The notes below the pieces were generated by a model. That model was not told where the DNA came from. It searched no databases and saw only the letters and a program-made list of their open reading frames with translations. From the NCBI RefSeq assembly GCF_024649945.1, contig NZ_JANKMS010000002.1:310001-374000 (forward strand): a stretch of DNA of 64,000 nt, read 5' to 3'. The position numbers and the translations under genes were made by a program. How positions within the stretch are numbered: position 1 is the first letter of the stretch; every line of letters begins with the position of its first letter. Positions 44,102 to 51,715 of this stretch are shown one piece after another. This DNA comes from Flavobacterium panacis (GTDB lineage Bacteria; Bacteroidota; Bacteroidia; Flavobacteriales; Flavobacteriaceae).

Positions 44102-45433
44102 ATGAAATTCATAAAAAGTTTATATCTAAATAATTTCTTTTTCTATGTGCTTATAGGCATAATAGGATTATTTATTTGTGCTTTTATTTTTCCGAACATT
44201 TATAATGCTGTCTGGCTTATTGTGTTGGGCTTAGTCACTTTTTTAGGACTTGACATCTTAATGCTTTATATTGCCAGAACTGGACTTGAAGCAGAAAGAA
44301 TTACTCCAGAAAAACTATCAAATGGAGATTTAAATCCGATTAGAATTAATTTAAAAAACCATTATAATTTTCCAGTTTCAGTTAAAATAATTGACGAGAT
44401 TCCGTTTCAGTTTCAGGTTCGTGATTTTAAAATTGTAAAATCAATAAAAGCTTCCACACAGAAAGAAATTAGCTATGAGCTTCGTCCAACAGAACGCGGT
44501 GAATATCATTTTGGAGCTTTAAACGTTTATGTCTCATCGCCTTTAAAATTAATTTCAAGAAGATTTTCATTTGATAAAGATCAAATGGTTCCGACTTATC
44601 CTTCTTATATTCAATTAAGAAAGTACGATTTAATCGCTTTCTCGAACAATCTATTTCAATACGGAATCAAGAAAATACGCCGAATTGGTCATACAATGGA
44701 GTTTGAACAAATTAAAGAATATGTTCAAGGCGATGACTTAAGAACATTGAATTGGAAAGCGACTGCCAAAAGAAATTCTTTAATGGTCAATCAGTTTCAG
44801 GATGAAAAATCACAATCGGTTTATATGGCAATTGACAAAGGACGTGTCATGCAAATGCCTTTTGACGGATTGAGTTTATTGGATTATGCAATTAATTCTG
44901 CTTTGGTTTTATCTAATGTTATCTTGAAAAAACAGGATAAAGCAGGGCTTTTTTCTTTTTCTAAAAAAGTAGAAAACAGAGTTTTTGCTGAAAGAAGAGG
45001 TTCTCAAATGCAGAAAATTCTCGAAACTTTATACAATGTAAAAACCGATTTTTTTGAAAGTGATTACAGCCGACTGTACGTTGACATCAAGAAAAACATC
45101 AACCAAAGAAGTTTAATTATTCTCTATACGAATTTTGAAACAATGGACGGATTAAATCGTCAATTGCCTTACTTAAAAGGAATTGCGAAAAGCCATTTAT
45201 TGGTCGTTGTTTTCTTTAGCAATACAGAATTAAACAGCATAATCAACAAAAAAACAACTACAATCCAGGAAGTTTACGATAAAGTTATTGCCGAAAAATT
45301 CATGTTCGAAAAACGATTAATCGTAAACGAATTGAAGAAATACGGAATTCATTCGGTTTTAACACAACCAGAAAACCTGACTTTAGATGCCATAAATAAA
45401 TATCTTGAAATTAAATCAAGAGGTATTTTGTAA
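44102..45433 (+). CDS. DUF58 domain protein (VWA-like, MoxR partner)
   Basis: 443 residues. Two membrane helices lie in the first 55 (FFYVLIGIIGLFICAF and WLIVLGLVTFLGLDIL). A beta-rich region (about 75-165) precedes the DUF58 core: FEQIKEYVQGDDLRTLNWKA, TAKRNSLMVNQFQDEKSQSV and MAIDKGRVMQMPFDGLSLLD. The last part is VWA-like (RSLIILYTNFETMDGL). Proteins of this sort are clients of MoxR ATPases in the Bat/aerotolerance type of operon. No membrane-VWA BatA/BatB genes are in the window. It is the last gene of the series. Confidence 0.92.
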   Translation: MKFIKSLYLNNFFFYVLIGIIGLFICAFIFPNIYNAVWLIVLGLVTFLGLDILMLYIARTGLEAERITPEKLSNGDLNPIRINLKNHYNFPVSVKIIDEIPFQFQVRDFKIVKSIKASTQKEISYELRPTERGEYHFGALNVYVSSPLKLISRRFSFDKDQMVPTYPSYIQLRKYDLIAFSNNLFQYGIKKIRRIGHTMEFEQIKEYVQGDDLRTLNWKATAKRNSLMVNQFQDEKSQSVYMAIDKGRVMQMPFDGLSLLDYAINSALVLSNVILKKQDKAGLFSFSKKVENRVFAERRGSQMQKILETLYNVKTDFFESDYSRLYVDIKKNINQRSLIILYTNFETMDGLNRQLPYLKGIAKSHLLVVVFFSNTELNSIINKKTTTIQEVYDKVIAEKFMFEKRLIVNELKKYGIHSVLTQPENLTLDAINKYLEIKSRGIL

Positions 45434-45481
45434 ATCTTCTCTTTATTAATTTATAGTTACGTTACGTTATCCCGTAAAAAT

Positions 45482-45511
45482 TGATTCATTAAATTAATTA
45501 GTTTTGAATCA
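45482..45511 (+). promoter_or_regulatory. Promoter with flanking inverted repeat for the phosphatase-like gene
   Basis: TAGTTTTG (45499-45506) matches TAnnTTTG. TGATTCA (45482-45488) and TGAATCA (45505-45511) form an inverted repeat that brackets it; a TTG at 45481-45483 could be a -33 element with a short 15-bp spacer. Confidence 0.45.
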
Positions 45512-45537
45512 TTAATGTAATTTCAAATTAATAAAAG

Positions 45538-46617
45538 ATGAAAAAAGCAGTCTTATTTCTGTTCATTTTAGCTGGTATTCAATCTCAAGCGCAAAAAACA
45601 GAAAACATCATCATTATTACTACAGATGGGTTTAGATGGCAGGAAGTTTTTAAAGGAATCGATCCTGCAATTGCCAATGACAAAAAATTCAATCAGGGAG
45701 ATAGTGCCTATATTTATAAAAAATATGCTGATGCTGATATCAAAGAAGCACGTAAAAAACTGATGCCTTTTTTCTGGTCTGAAATTGTTTCGAAAGGACA
45801 AATTTATGGCAATAGAGATTTAGGAAATAAGGTAGATGTTGCGAATCCTTACTGGTTCAGTTATCCTGGCTATAGCGAAATCATGACTGGAAATGTTGAT
45901 TTAAAAGTAAACTCAAATGGTTACAAACCAAATCCGAATGTAAATGTTTTGGAATTCTTAAATCAGCAGTCTAAACTAAAAGGAAAAGTTGTCGCTTTTG
46001 GTGCCTGGGATGCTTTTGACAGAATTCTGAATGAAGAAAGAAGTGGTTTTCCAGTAATTTCAGCCTTTGATAAAGTGGGTGGAAACAAACCAACTCCAGC
46101 CCAAAAATTATTAAATGAAATGCGTGACAATTCCTTTAAACCTTTTCATCAAGATGAATGCCTAGATGTTTTTACACATTATCAGGCAATGGATGAATTG
46201 AAAACTAAAAAACCTAAAGTACTTTATGTTGCTTACGGCGAAACCGATGAATGGGCGCATCACGGAGATTACAGATCTTATCTTGACGCTGCAAATCAAG
46301 TCGATAAATGGATTCAGGAAATCTGGAATTTCATTCAAAACGATCCACAGTACAAAAACAAAACAACTTTATTTATCACAGTAGATCACGGACGAGGAGA
46401 TAAAGTAAAAGCACAATGGACGGACCACGGAGCTGATGTTCCTGGCGCATCTGAAATCTGGTTCGCTGCAATGGGACCTGAAATTACACCTAAAGGCGAG
46501 ATTAAAACCGAATCTCAATTTTATCAAAAACAATTCGCTCAAACTTTGGCCAAAATAATGGGTTACGATTTTAAAACGTCGCATCCTGTCGAAAAAGAGA
46601 TTTCAGAATTATTCTAA
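45538..46617 (+). CDS. Secreted alkaline-phosphatase-superfamily hydrolase
   Basis: 359 residues, signal peptide ending QSQAQ. Superfamily metal sites are recognisable: IIIITTDGFRWQEVF (first Asp), WFSYPGYSEIMTGNVD (the Ser/Thr nucleophile area), TDEWAHHGDYRSYLDAANQ and ITVDHGRGD with TDHGADVPG. This fold includes phosphatases, phosphodiesterases and phosphopentomutases; the residues do not settle which reaction. It is probably periplasmic. Its promoter carries a perfect -7 element. A DUF2167 gene follows 43 bp downstream without a terminator. Confidence 0.85.
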   Translation: MKKAVLFLFILAGIQSQAQKTENIIIITTDGFRWQEVFKGIDPAIANDKKFNQGDSAYIYKKYADADIKEARKKLMPFFWSEIVSKGQIYGNRDLGNKVDVANPYWFSYPGYSEIMTGNVDLKVNSNGYKPNPNVNVLEFLNQQSKLKGKVVAFGAWDAFDRILNEERSGFPVISAFDKVGGNKPTPAQKLLNEMRDNSFKPFHQDECLDVFTHYQAMDELKTKKPKVLYVAYGETDEWAHHGDYRSYLDAANQVDKWIQEIWNFIQNDPQYKNKTTLFITVDHGRGDKVKAQWTDHGADVPGASEIWFAAMGPEITPKGEIKTESQFYQKQFAQTLAKIMGYDFKTSHPVEKEISELF

Positions 46618-46660
46618 TACAACCAAAACCATAAATAATTTTTTAACCAATTAAACCCAA

Positions 46661-47593
46661 ATGAAAAAAAACTTATTATTTCTATTGCTATCGATTCTTT
46701 CGATTGCTAAAATTACAGCCCAACAGCCTGATACTTTAAAGGCTTTTTATGACAAAATCGACAAATCTTTCACTTACGAAACAGGAAAAATCAAACTGCC
46801 TGAAGGTGAAGGAACTTTAAATGTCCCAAAAGGGTTCAAATTTTTAAATGGAGAACAAACCCAAAACGTTCTGACCAATTTATGGGGAAATCCCGAAGAT
46901 AAATCTATTTTAGGTTCTCTTGTTCCAGACGGAAAAGGTGTAACTCATGCCGACAGCTGGATGTTTGTTATAAGTTATCAAGGTGATGGCTATGTAAAAG
47001 ATGATGACGCAGACGATATTGATTATGATGATCTTCTTAAAACTATGAAAGAAGATGTTAAAGCTGAAAATGAAGAAAGAAAAAAAGGTGGTTATTCTGA
47101 AGTTCAATTGATTGGATGGGCATCTAAACCTTATTATGACAACAACTTAAAAGTGTTACACTGGGCAAAAGAATTGCAATTTGGCCAAGATAAAGAACAT
47201 ACCTTAAACTATGACTTAAGAGTTTTAGGAAGAAAAGGAATGTACAACATTTCTGCTGTAGCAGGTGTAAATCAGTTAGAAGAAGTTAAAGCCAGTATTC
47301 CGGGAATCATTAAAAGTGTAGAATTTAATGACGGACACAAATATTTGGATTTTGACGCTGATACAGATACTGTTGCTGCTTGGACAATTGGAGGTTTAGT
47401 TGCTGGAAAAGTTTTAGCTAAAGTTGGTTTCTTTGCAATCCTAGCCAAATTCGGAAAGTTTATCGTAATCGGAATTATAGCTGCTTTTGCAGGAATTAAA
47501 AAATTCCTTTTCGGAGATAAAAATCAGGTTGTTACAAAACCTGTTGAAGAAACTGCTCAATTAGAAGAAAATAACAACACTACAGAAGAGTAA
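46661..47593 (+). CDS. DUF2167 domain membrane protein
   Basis: 310 residues, signal peptide ending ITAQQ. The DUF2167 core is about 35-235: KIKLPEGEGTLNVPKGFKFL, TNLWGNPEDKSILGSLVPDG, WMFVISYQGDGYVKDDDADD and GWASKPYYDNNLKVLHWAKE. Two membrane-type helices follow (about 240-285; VLAKVGFFAILAKFGKF and IVIGIIAAFAGIKKFLF), then a Glu/Thr-rich tail. The domain occurs widely in Gram-negative bacteria without a known function. It probably shares a transcript with the phosphatase-like gene. Confidence 0.88.
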   Translation: MKKNLLFLLLSILSIAKITAQQPDTLKAFYDKIDKSFTYETGKIKLPEGEGTLNVPKGFKFLNGEQTQNVLTNLWGNPEDKSILGSLVPDGKGVTHADSWMFVISYQGDGYVKDDDADDIDYDDLLKTMKEDVKAENEERKKGGYSEVQLIGWASKPYYDNNLKVLHWAKELQFGQDKEHTLNYDLRVLGRKGMYNISAVAGVNQLEEVKASIPGIIKSVEFNDGHKYLDFDADTDTVAAWTIGGLVAGKVLAKVGFFAILAKFGKFIVIGIIAAFAGIKKFLFGDKNQVVTKPVEETAQLEENNNTTEE

Positions 47594-47601
47594 TATTTTT
47601 T

Positions 47602-47682
47602 GCCACGAATTACACAAATTTCCACGAATTATTTTTTGTTTTTATAGGAGAAAAAATTGGTGAAATTTGTGTAATTCGGGGC
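47602..47682. repeat. Inverted repeat with 20-nt arms (GCCACGAATT family)
   Basis: GCCACGAATTACACAAATTT (47602-47621) and AAATTTGTGTAATTCGGGGC (47663-47682) pair at 19 of 20 positions across 41 nt. It lies 9 bp after the DUF2167 stop and may serve as a terminator, though no T-run follows. A related word occurs at 23827. Confidence 0.6.
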
Positions 47683-47695
47683 AGAATAAAAAAGA

Positions 47696-47776
47696 CTTTG
47701 ATTCTTTGTCGCTTTGTCACTTTGTGTCTTTCAAAAAAAACTCAGTACCTTAGCGCCTTAGAAACTTAGTATCTCA
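47696..47776 (+). repeat. 8-bp-periodic leader array upstream of the SpoU methyltransferase
   Basis: Units CTTTGATT, CTTTGTCG, CTTTGTCA, CTTTGTGT, CTTTCAAA, a 5-A phase shift, then CTCAGTAC, CTTAGCGC, CTTAGAAA, CTTAGTAT, CTCA, running to six bases before the ATG. Confidence 0.75.
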
Positions 47777-47781
47777 AAAAA

Positions 47782-48570
47782 ATGAAACAAATCACTTCTG
47801 TTCAAAATCCGTTTATAAAATCTTTGGTTTTACTTCAGGAAAAATCCAAAGCAAGAAAACAAACTGGAACATTTTTGATTGAAGGCTTACGCGAAATTTC
47901 ATTAGCAATAAAAGGTGGTTATGAAATCGAAACCGTTTTATTTTTACCTGAATTAGTTTCTGAAACTGAAATCAATAAACTGATTCAAAACCCTTTTCAA
48001 ATTATTGAAATCAACAAAGAAGTTTATCAGAAACTGGCTTATCGCGATACAACGGAAGGAATTTTAGCTGTTGCAAAAAGTAAATCACTTCAATTATCTG
48101 ATCTCCAATTATCCGAAAACCCATTAATTCTGGTGGTAGAATCACTGGAAAAACCAGGAAATATTGGCGCCGTTTTACGTACAGCAGATGCCGCTAATCT
48201 AGATGCCGTTTTAATTGCCAATCCTAAGAGTGATTTGTACAATCCGAACATTGTTCGTTCAAGTGTTGGCTGTCTTTTTACGAATCAAATTGCAACTGGG
48301 ACAACTTCTGAAATCATTGCTTTTTTAAAAGAAAAAAAGATCAGTTTTTATAGTGCCACTTTGCAAAATTCCACTTCTTATCATACTCAGAATTTTACAA
48401 CACCAACCGCTTTGGTTGTTGGAACTGAGGCAACAGGATTAACTCAGCAATGGCGAGATGAAGCTACTCAAAACATTATCATTCCCATGCAAGGAGAAAT
48501 CGATAGTATGAACGTTTCTGTAGCTGCCGCAATTTTAATTTTTGAAGCTAAAAGACAAAGAGGGTTCTGA
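47782..48570 (+). CDS. SpoU/TrmH family RNA 2'-O-ribose methyltransferase
   Basis: 262 residues. An N-terminal substrate-binding domain (KQITSVQNPFIKSLVLLQ, GTFLIEGLREISLAI) is followed by the knotted SPOUT domain. All three motifs are there: LVVESLEKPGNIGAVLRTAD, ALVVGTEATGLTQQW and IPMQGEIDSMNVSVAAAILI. It methylates a ribose in rRNA or tRNA with S-adenosylmethionine; the N-domain favours an RlmB/TsnR-like rRNA role, but the target base is not determinable. Its stop codon overlaps the start of a GATTTTA microsatellite. Confidence 0.92.
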   Translation: MKQITSVQNPFIKSLVLLQEKSKARKQTGTFLIEGLREISLAIKGGYEIETVLFLPELVSETEINKLIQNPFQIIEINKEVYQKLAYRDTTEGILAVAKSKSLQLSDLQLSENPLILVVESLEKPGNIGAVLRTADAANLDAVLIANPKSDLYNPNIVRSSVGCLFTNQIATGTTSEIIAFLKEKKISFYSATLQNSTSYHTQNFTTPTALVVGTEATGLTQQWRDEATQNIIIPMQGEIDSMNVSVAAAILIFEAKRQRGF

Positions 48571-48637
48571 TTTTAGATTTTAGATTTTAGATTTTAGATT
48601 TTAGATTTTAGATTTTAGATTTTAGATTTTAGATTTT
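48569..48637. repeat. GATTTTA microsatellite, 9.9 perfect copies
   Basis: A 69-bp uninterrupted tandem of the 7-mer GATTTTA. It begins with the GA of the methyltransferase stop codon TGA. Changes in copy number would not alter that protein. Isolated copies of its reverse complement (TAAAATC) occur near 25815 and 48765. Confidence 0.95.
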
Positions 48638-48798
48638 CCAAAAATCGCTTCGCTCTTTTTGGAATTTGGACTCGAGCGATAGCGAACAGGCGAAGCAATT
48701 TAAAATTTGCTTTTTCATCTTGGACTGATTGAAGTCGAAGTCCCATTCTTACACAAAAAAACCTAAAATCTGCAATCAAAAATCTACATTTTTCTTCC

Positions 48799-48829
48799 TT
48801 GCGTATATTCAAACTAATTCTTATTTTTA
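48799..48829 (+). promoter_or_regulatory. Promoter candidate for the Rel/SpoT gene
   Basis: TTG (48799-48801), a 20-bp spacer, then TATTTTTA, one mismatch from TAnnTTTG, 19 bp before the ATG. Confidence 0.35.
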
Positions 48830-48848
48830 GTACTTGAACTATGCCGTT

Positions 48849-51068
48849 ATGACAGAAATAGATATTGAAAAAGAAAACAAAGCTATTGCACAGGAATACA
48901 AGGAATTACTTCGAATAAGTTACCAAACTTTAAGCCCAACTGATAAAAAATTAATTCGAAAAGCTTTTGATGTTGCAGTTGATGCGCACAAAGAGCAGAG
49001 ACGTAAGTCAGGCGAAGCATATATCTTTCACCCTATTGCAGTTGCAAAAATTGTTGCCTCAGAAATTGGTCTGGGAGCGACCTCTATCGCTGCGGCTTTA
49101 CTACACGATGTTGTAGAAGACACTCCCATGACAGTTGAAGATATTGAGCGTCTCTTTAATCCGAAAGTTGCGCAATTGGTTGAAGGTTTGACTAAAATTT
49201 CATTAGTTCAAAAAGACTTAAATGCTTCTATGCAGGCTGAGAATTTCAGAAAAATGATTCTGACATTGAATGATGATGTGCGTGTAATTTTGATCAAACT
49301 GGCCGATCGTCTTCATAACATGCAGACGATGGATTCTATGGCAGAATACAAACAGACCAAAATTGCGTCTGAAACACTATACATTTATGCGCCTCTAGCC
49401 CATCGTTTAGGACTTTACAACATTAAAACTAAACTAGAAGATTTAGGATTAAAATATACAGAACCTGCTGTTTATGATGATATTGTAAGCAAAATTCGAG
49501 AAACTAAAGAACAGCAAGATGCTTACATCAAAGACATTTCAGATGTTCTGAAAAAATCTTTAGATAACGAAGGTGTAGATTATATAATCAAAGGACGCCC
49601 AAAATCTATTTATTCAATTCGTCGAAAAATGCGTGCACAAAACGTAACTTTTGATGAAGTTTATGATAAATTCGCTCTTCGAATTGTATATAAAGCAGAT
49701 ACTCACGAAGAAAAATTCATTGCTTGGAAAATCTATTCTATCGTAACTGATCATTACAGACCAAGCCCTAGCCGTTTGCGTGATTGGATTTCATCTCCAA
49801 AATCTACAGGTTATGAAGCATTACACATCACAGTAATGGGACCTAAAGGACGCTGGGTAGAAGTTCAGGTTCGAAGCGAGCGTATGGACGAAATTGCCGA
49901 AAAAGGTTATGCTGCACATTACAAATACAAAAACGGAGCAACCGAAGAAAGCGGTTTAGATACATGGCTAAATTTGCTTCGCGAAGCTTTAGAAAATCAA
50001 GAAACCAATGCGGTTGATTTTGTCGAAGATTTTAAAATGAATTTATATTCAAAAGAAATCTTTGTCTTTACTCCAAAAGGAGAAATCAAATCATTGCCTA
50101 AAGGTGCGACTTCTCTAGACTTTGCCTTTAGTATTCACTCTGAAATCGGAATTAAAACAAGAGGAACTCGTGTAAACGGACGTTTAGTTCCATTAAATCA
50201 TGAGCTTAAAAGTGGTGATCAAGTTGAAGTCATTACTTCTGCCAATCAAAAACCAACGGTAAACTGGCTGGAATATGTAACTACTTCTAGAGCCAAAAAT
50301 AAAATTAAAAACGTTCTTAACGAGAACACTAAAAAAATTGCAGAAGAAGGAAAAGAATTATTGGTTCGAAAACTAAAACATTTAAAAATCACTTTTAATG
50401 AACAGGTTACAAACGAGTTAGTAAACTTCTTTAAATTAAAAACAAGCTTAGATTTATTTTATAGAGTTGGAATTGGCGCGATCGAAAATCAACAGCTGAA
50501 AGATTACGCGGCACAAAAAGGAAATTCGTTTATCAATTTCTTTAAAAATAAAATCAAAAGAAATAAAGATACAGCAGACGAGGATATTCATAAACCAGTT
50601 ATCAGCAGTAATTATGACATGCTGGTTTTTGGAACGGAGCACGACAAGCTGGATTATAAACTTTCGCAATGCTGTAACCCAATTCCTGGAGACGATGTTT
50701 TTGGATTTGTGACCATTAACGAAGGAATTAAAGTGCATAAAAAAGATTGTCCGAATGCCATCGGAATGCAATCTAATTATGCTTACCGAATTATGAGTGC
50801 CAAATGGATTGACTCTTCTCAAGAAGAATTCAAAGCCATCATCAATATCACCGGAATGGATGTTTTAGGACTTACCAACCAATTGACAAGAGTAATTTCG
50901 AACAATATGAGCGTAAACATTCAAAGTATTTCTTTGAGCACAGATGCCGGAATTTTCCATGGTCAGATTGCTGTAATTGTAAAAAATAACACCATTTTGA
51001 AGAAAATGATCAATGCAATTAAGAAAATTGATGGCGTTGATAAGGTTACAAGAGAGTATAGAACCTAA
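48849..51068 (+). CDS. Bifunctional (p)ppGpp synthetase/hydrolase, Rel/SpoT type
   Basis: 739 residues from MTEIDIEKENK; a five-codon longer reading begins at TTG. Domain order: HD hydrolase (AALLHDVVEDTPMTVEDI; LADRLHNMQTM), synthetase (FALRIVYKADTHEE; YRPSPSRLRDWISSPKS; GYEALHITVMGP), TGS (FVFTPKGEIKSLPKGATSLD), helical and zinc-finger-like region (LSQCCNPIPGDDVFGF), and C-terminal ACT (NITGMDVLGLTNQLTRVIS). The HD residues are intact. The charge motif before the G-loop is RLRD, like the R-x-K-D of bifunctional enzymes and unlike the E-x-D-D of RelA. So it both makes and degrades the stringent-response alarmone. Confidence 0.95.
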   Translation: MTEIDIEKENKAIAQEYKELLRISYQTLSPTDKKLIRKAFDVAVDAHKEQRRKSGEAYIFHPIAVAKIVASEIGLGATSIAAALLHDVVEDTPMTVEDIERLFNPKVAQLVEGLTKISLVQKDLNASMQAENFRKMILTLNDDVRVILIKLADRLHNMQTMDSMAEYKQTKIASETLYIYAPLAHRLGLYNIKTKLEDLGLKYTEPAVYDDIVSKIRETKEQQDAYIKDISDVLKKSLDNEGVDYIIKGRPKSIYSIRRKMRAQNVTFDEVYDKFALRIVYKADTHEEKFIAWKIYSIVTDHYRPSPSRLRDWISSPKSTGYEALHITVMGPKGRWVEVQVRSERMDEIAEKGYAAHYKYKNGATEESGLDTWLNLLREALENQETNAVDFVEDFKMNLYSKEIFVFTPKGEIKSLPKGATSLDFAFSIHSEIGIKTRGTRVNGRLVPLNHELKSGDQVEVITSANQKPTVNWLEYVTTSRAKNKIKNVLNENTKKIAEEGKELLVRKLKHLKITFNEQVTNELVNFFKLKTSLDLFYRVGIGAIENQQLKDYAAQKGNSFINFFKNKIKRNKDTADEDIHKPVISSNYDMLVFGTEHDKLDYKLSQCCNPIPGDDVFGFVTINEGIKVHKKDCPNAIGMQSNYAYRIMSAKWIDSSQEEFKAIINITGMDVLGLTNQLTRVISNNMSVNIQSISLSTDAGIFHGQIAVIVKNNTILKKMINAIKKIDGVDKVTREYRT

Positions 51069-51142
51069 CTTTTTAGGGAAACTATAAGAATTTTGTAACG
51101 AAACTTTAAACCCGAAACTTTTATTCATTAAAAATAAAAAAT

Positions 51143-51150
51143 TATCTTTG
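51143..51150 (+). promoter_or_regulatory. -7 element (TATCTTTG) of the fur-family gene
   Basis: A perfect TAnnTTTG match ending only six bases before the ATG, so the transcript would be leaderless or nearly so. No clear TTTG -33 element. Confidence 0.4.
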
Positions 51151-51156
51151 CCGGAT

Positions 51157-51621
51157 ATGACACTTATTTCAACTGACAACACTAAGAATCAAGAAATTGT
51201 AAAAAATGTTTTTACACTATATCTTGAGCAAAAAGGGCATCGCAAAACTCCTGAGCGTTATGCTATACTTCAGGAAATTTACGATAGCGAGGAGCATTTT
51301 GATATAGAAAATCTTTATATCAAAATGAAAAACAAAAACTATCGTGTGAGTAGAGCTACTTTATACAACACGATCGAGTTATTGTTAGACTGCGCTTTGG
51401 TTAGAAAACATCAATTTGGACAAAATCAGGCTTATTATGAAAAATCATATTTTGATAAGCAGCACGACCACATCATTATGACAGATTCTGGTGAGGTAAT
51501 CGAATTTTGTGATCCAAGAATTCAAACCATCAAAAAAACTATCGAAGAAATTTTTGATATCGAAATTACAAATCATTCGCTTTATTTCTACGGAAACAAA
51601 AAGCAAAATTCAAACTCATAG
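51157..51621 (+). CDS. Fur family transcriptional regulator lacking the structural-zinc CxxC
   Basis: 154 residues from [12 protein letters not shown]; a three-codon longer reading starts at a TTG inside the promoter. Winged helix: [19 protein letters not shown] and [20 protein letters not shown] (recognition helix). The metal region reads [20 protein letters not shown], so the His/Asp ligands of the dimerisation domain are present. Where E. coli Fur has CLDCG, here it is MTDSG, so the CxxC zinc pair is missing; [11 protein letters not shown] ends without a second Cys pair. It likely senses iron or another metal. The target set is unknown. Confidence 0.88.
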   Translation: MTLISTDNTKNQEIVKNVFTLYLEQKGHRKTPERYAILQEIYDSEEHFDIENLYIKMKNKNYRVSRATLYNTIELLLDCALVRKHQFGQNQAYYEKSYFDKQHDHIIMTDSGEVIEFCDPRIQTIKKTIEEIFDIEITNHSLYFYGNKKQNSNS

Positions 51622-51715
51622 TCTTTAATCAGACTTTTAGGAAAAACAAAAAAAGAAAAATTAACTACATAATCAGTAGGACAACTTAGAGTGTCCCAAC
51701 GCAAATTAAAACAGA

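Noticed and set aside
48615..48812. 65-codon minus-strand reading frame between the SpoU gene and Rel/SpoT
   Set aside because: Its C-terminal part is the GATTTTA microsatellite read backwards, and the rest is low-complexity intergenic sequence.
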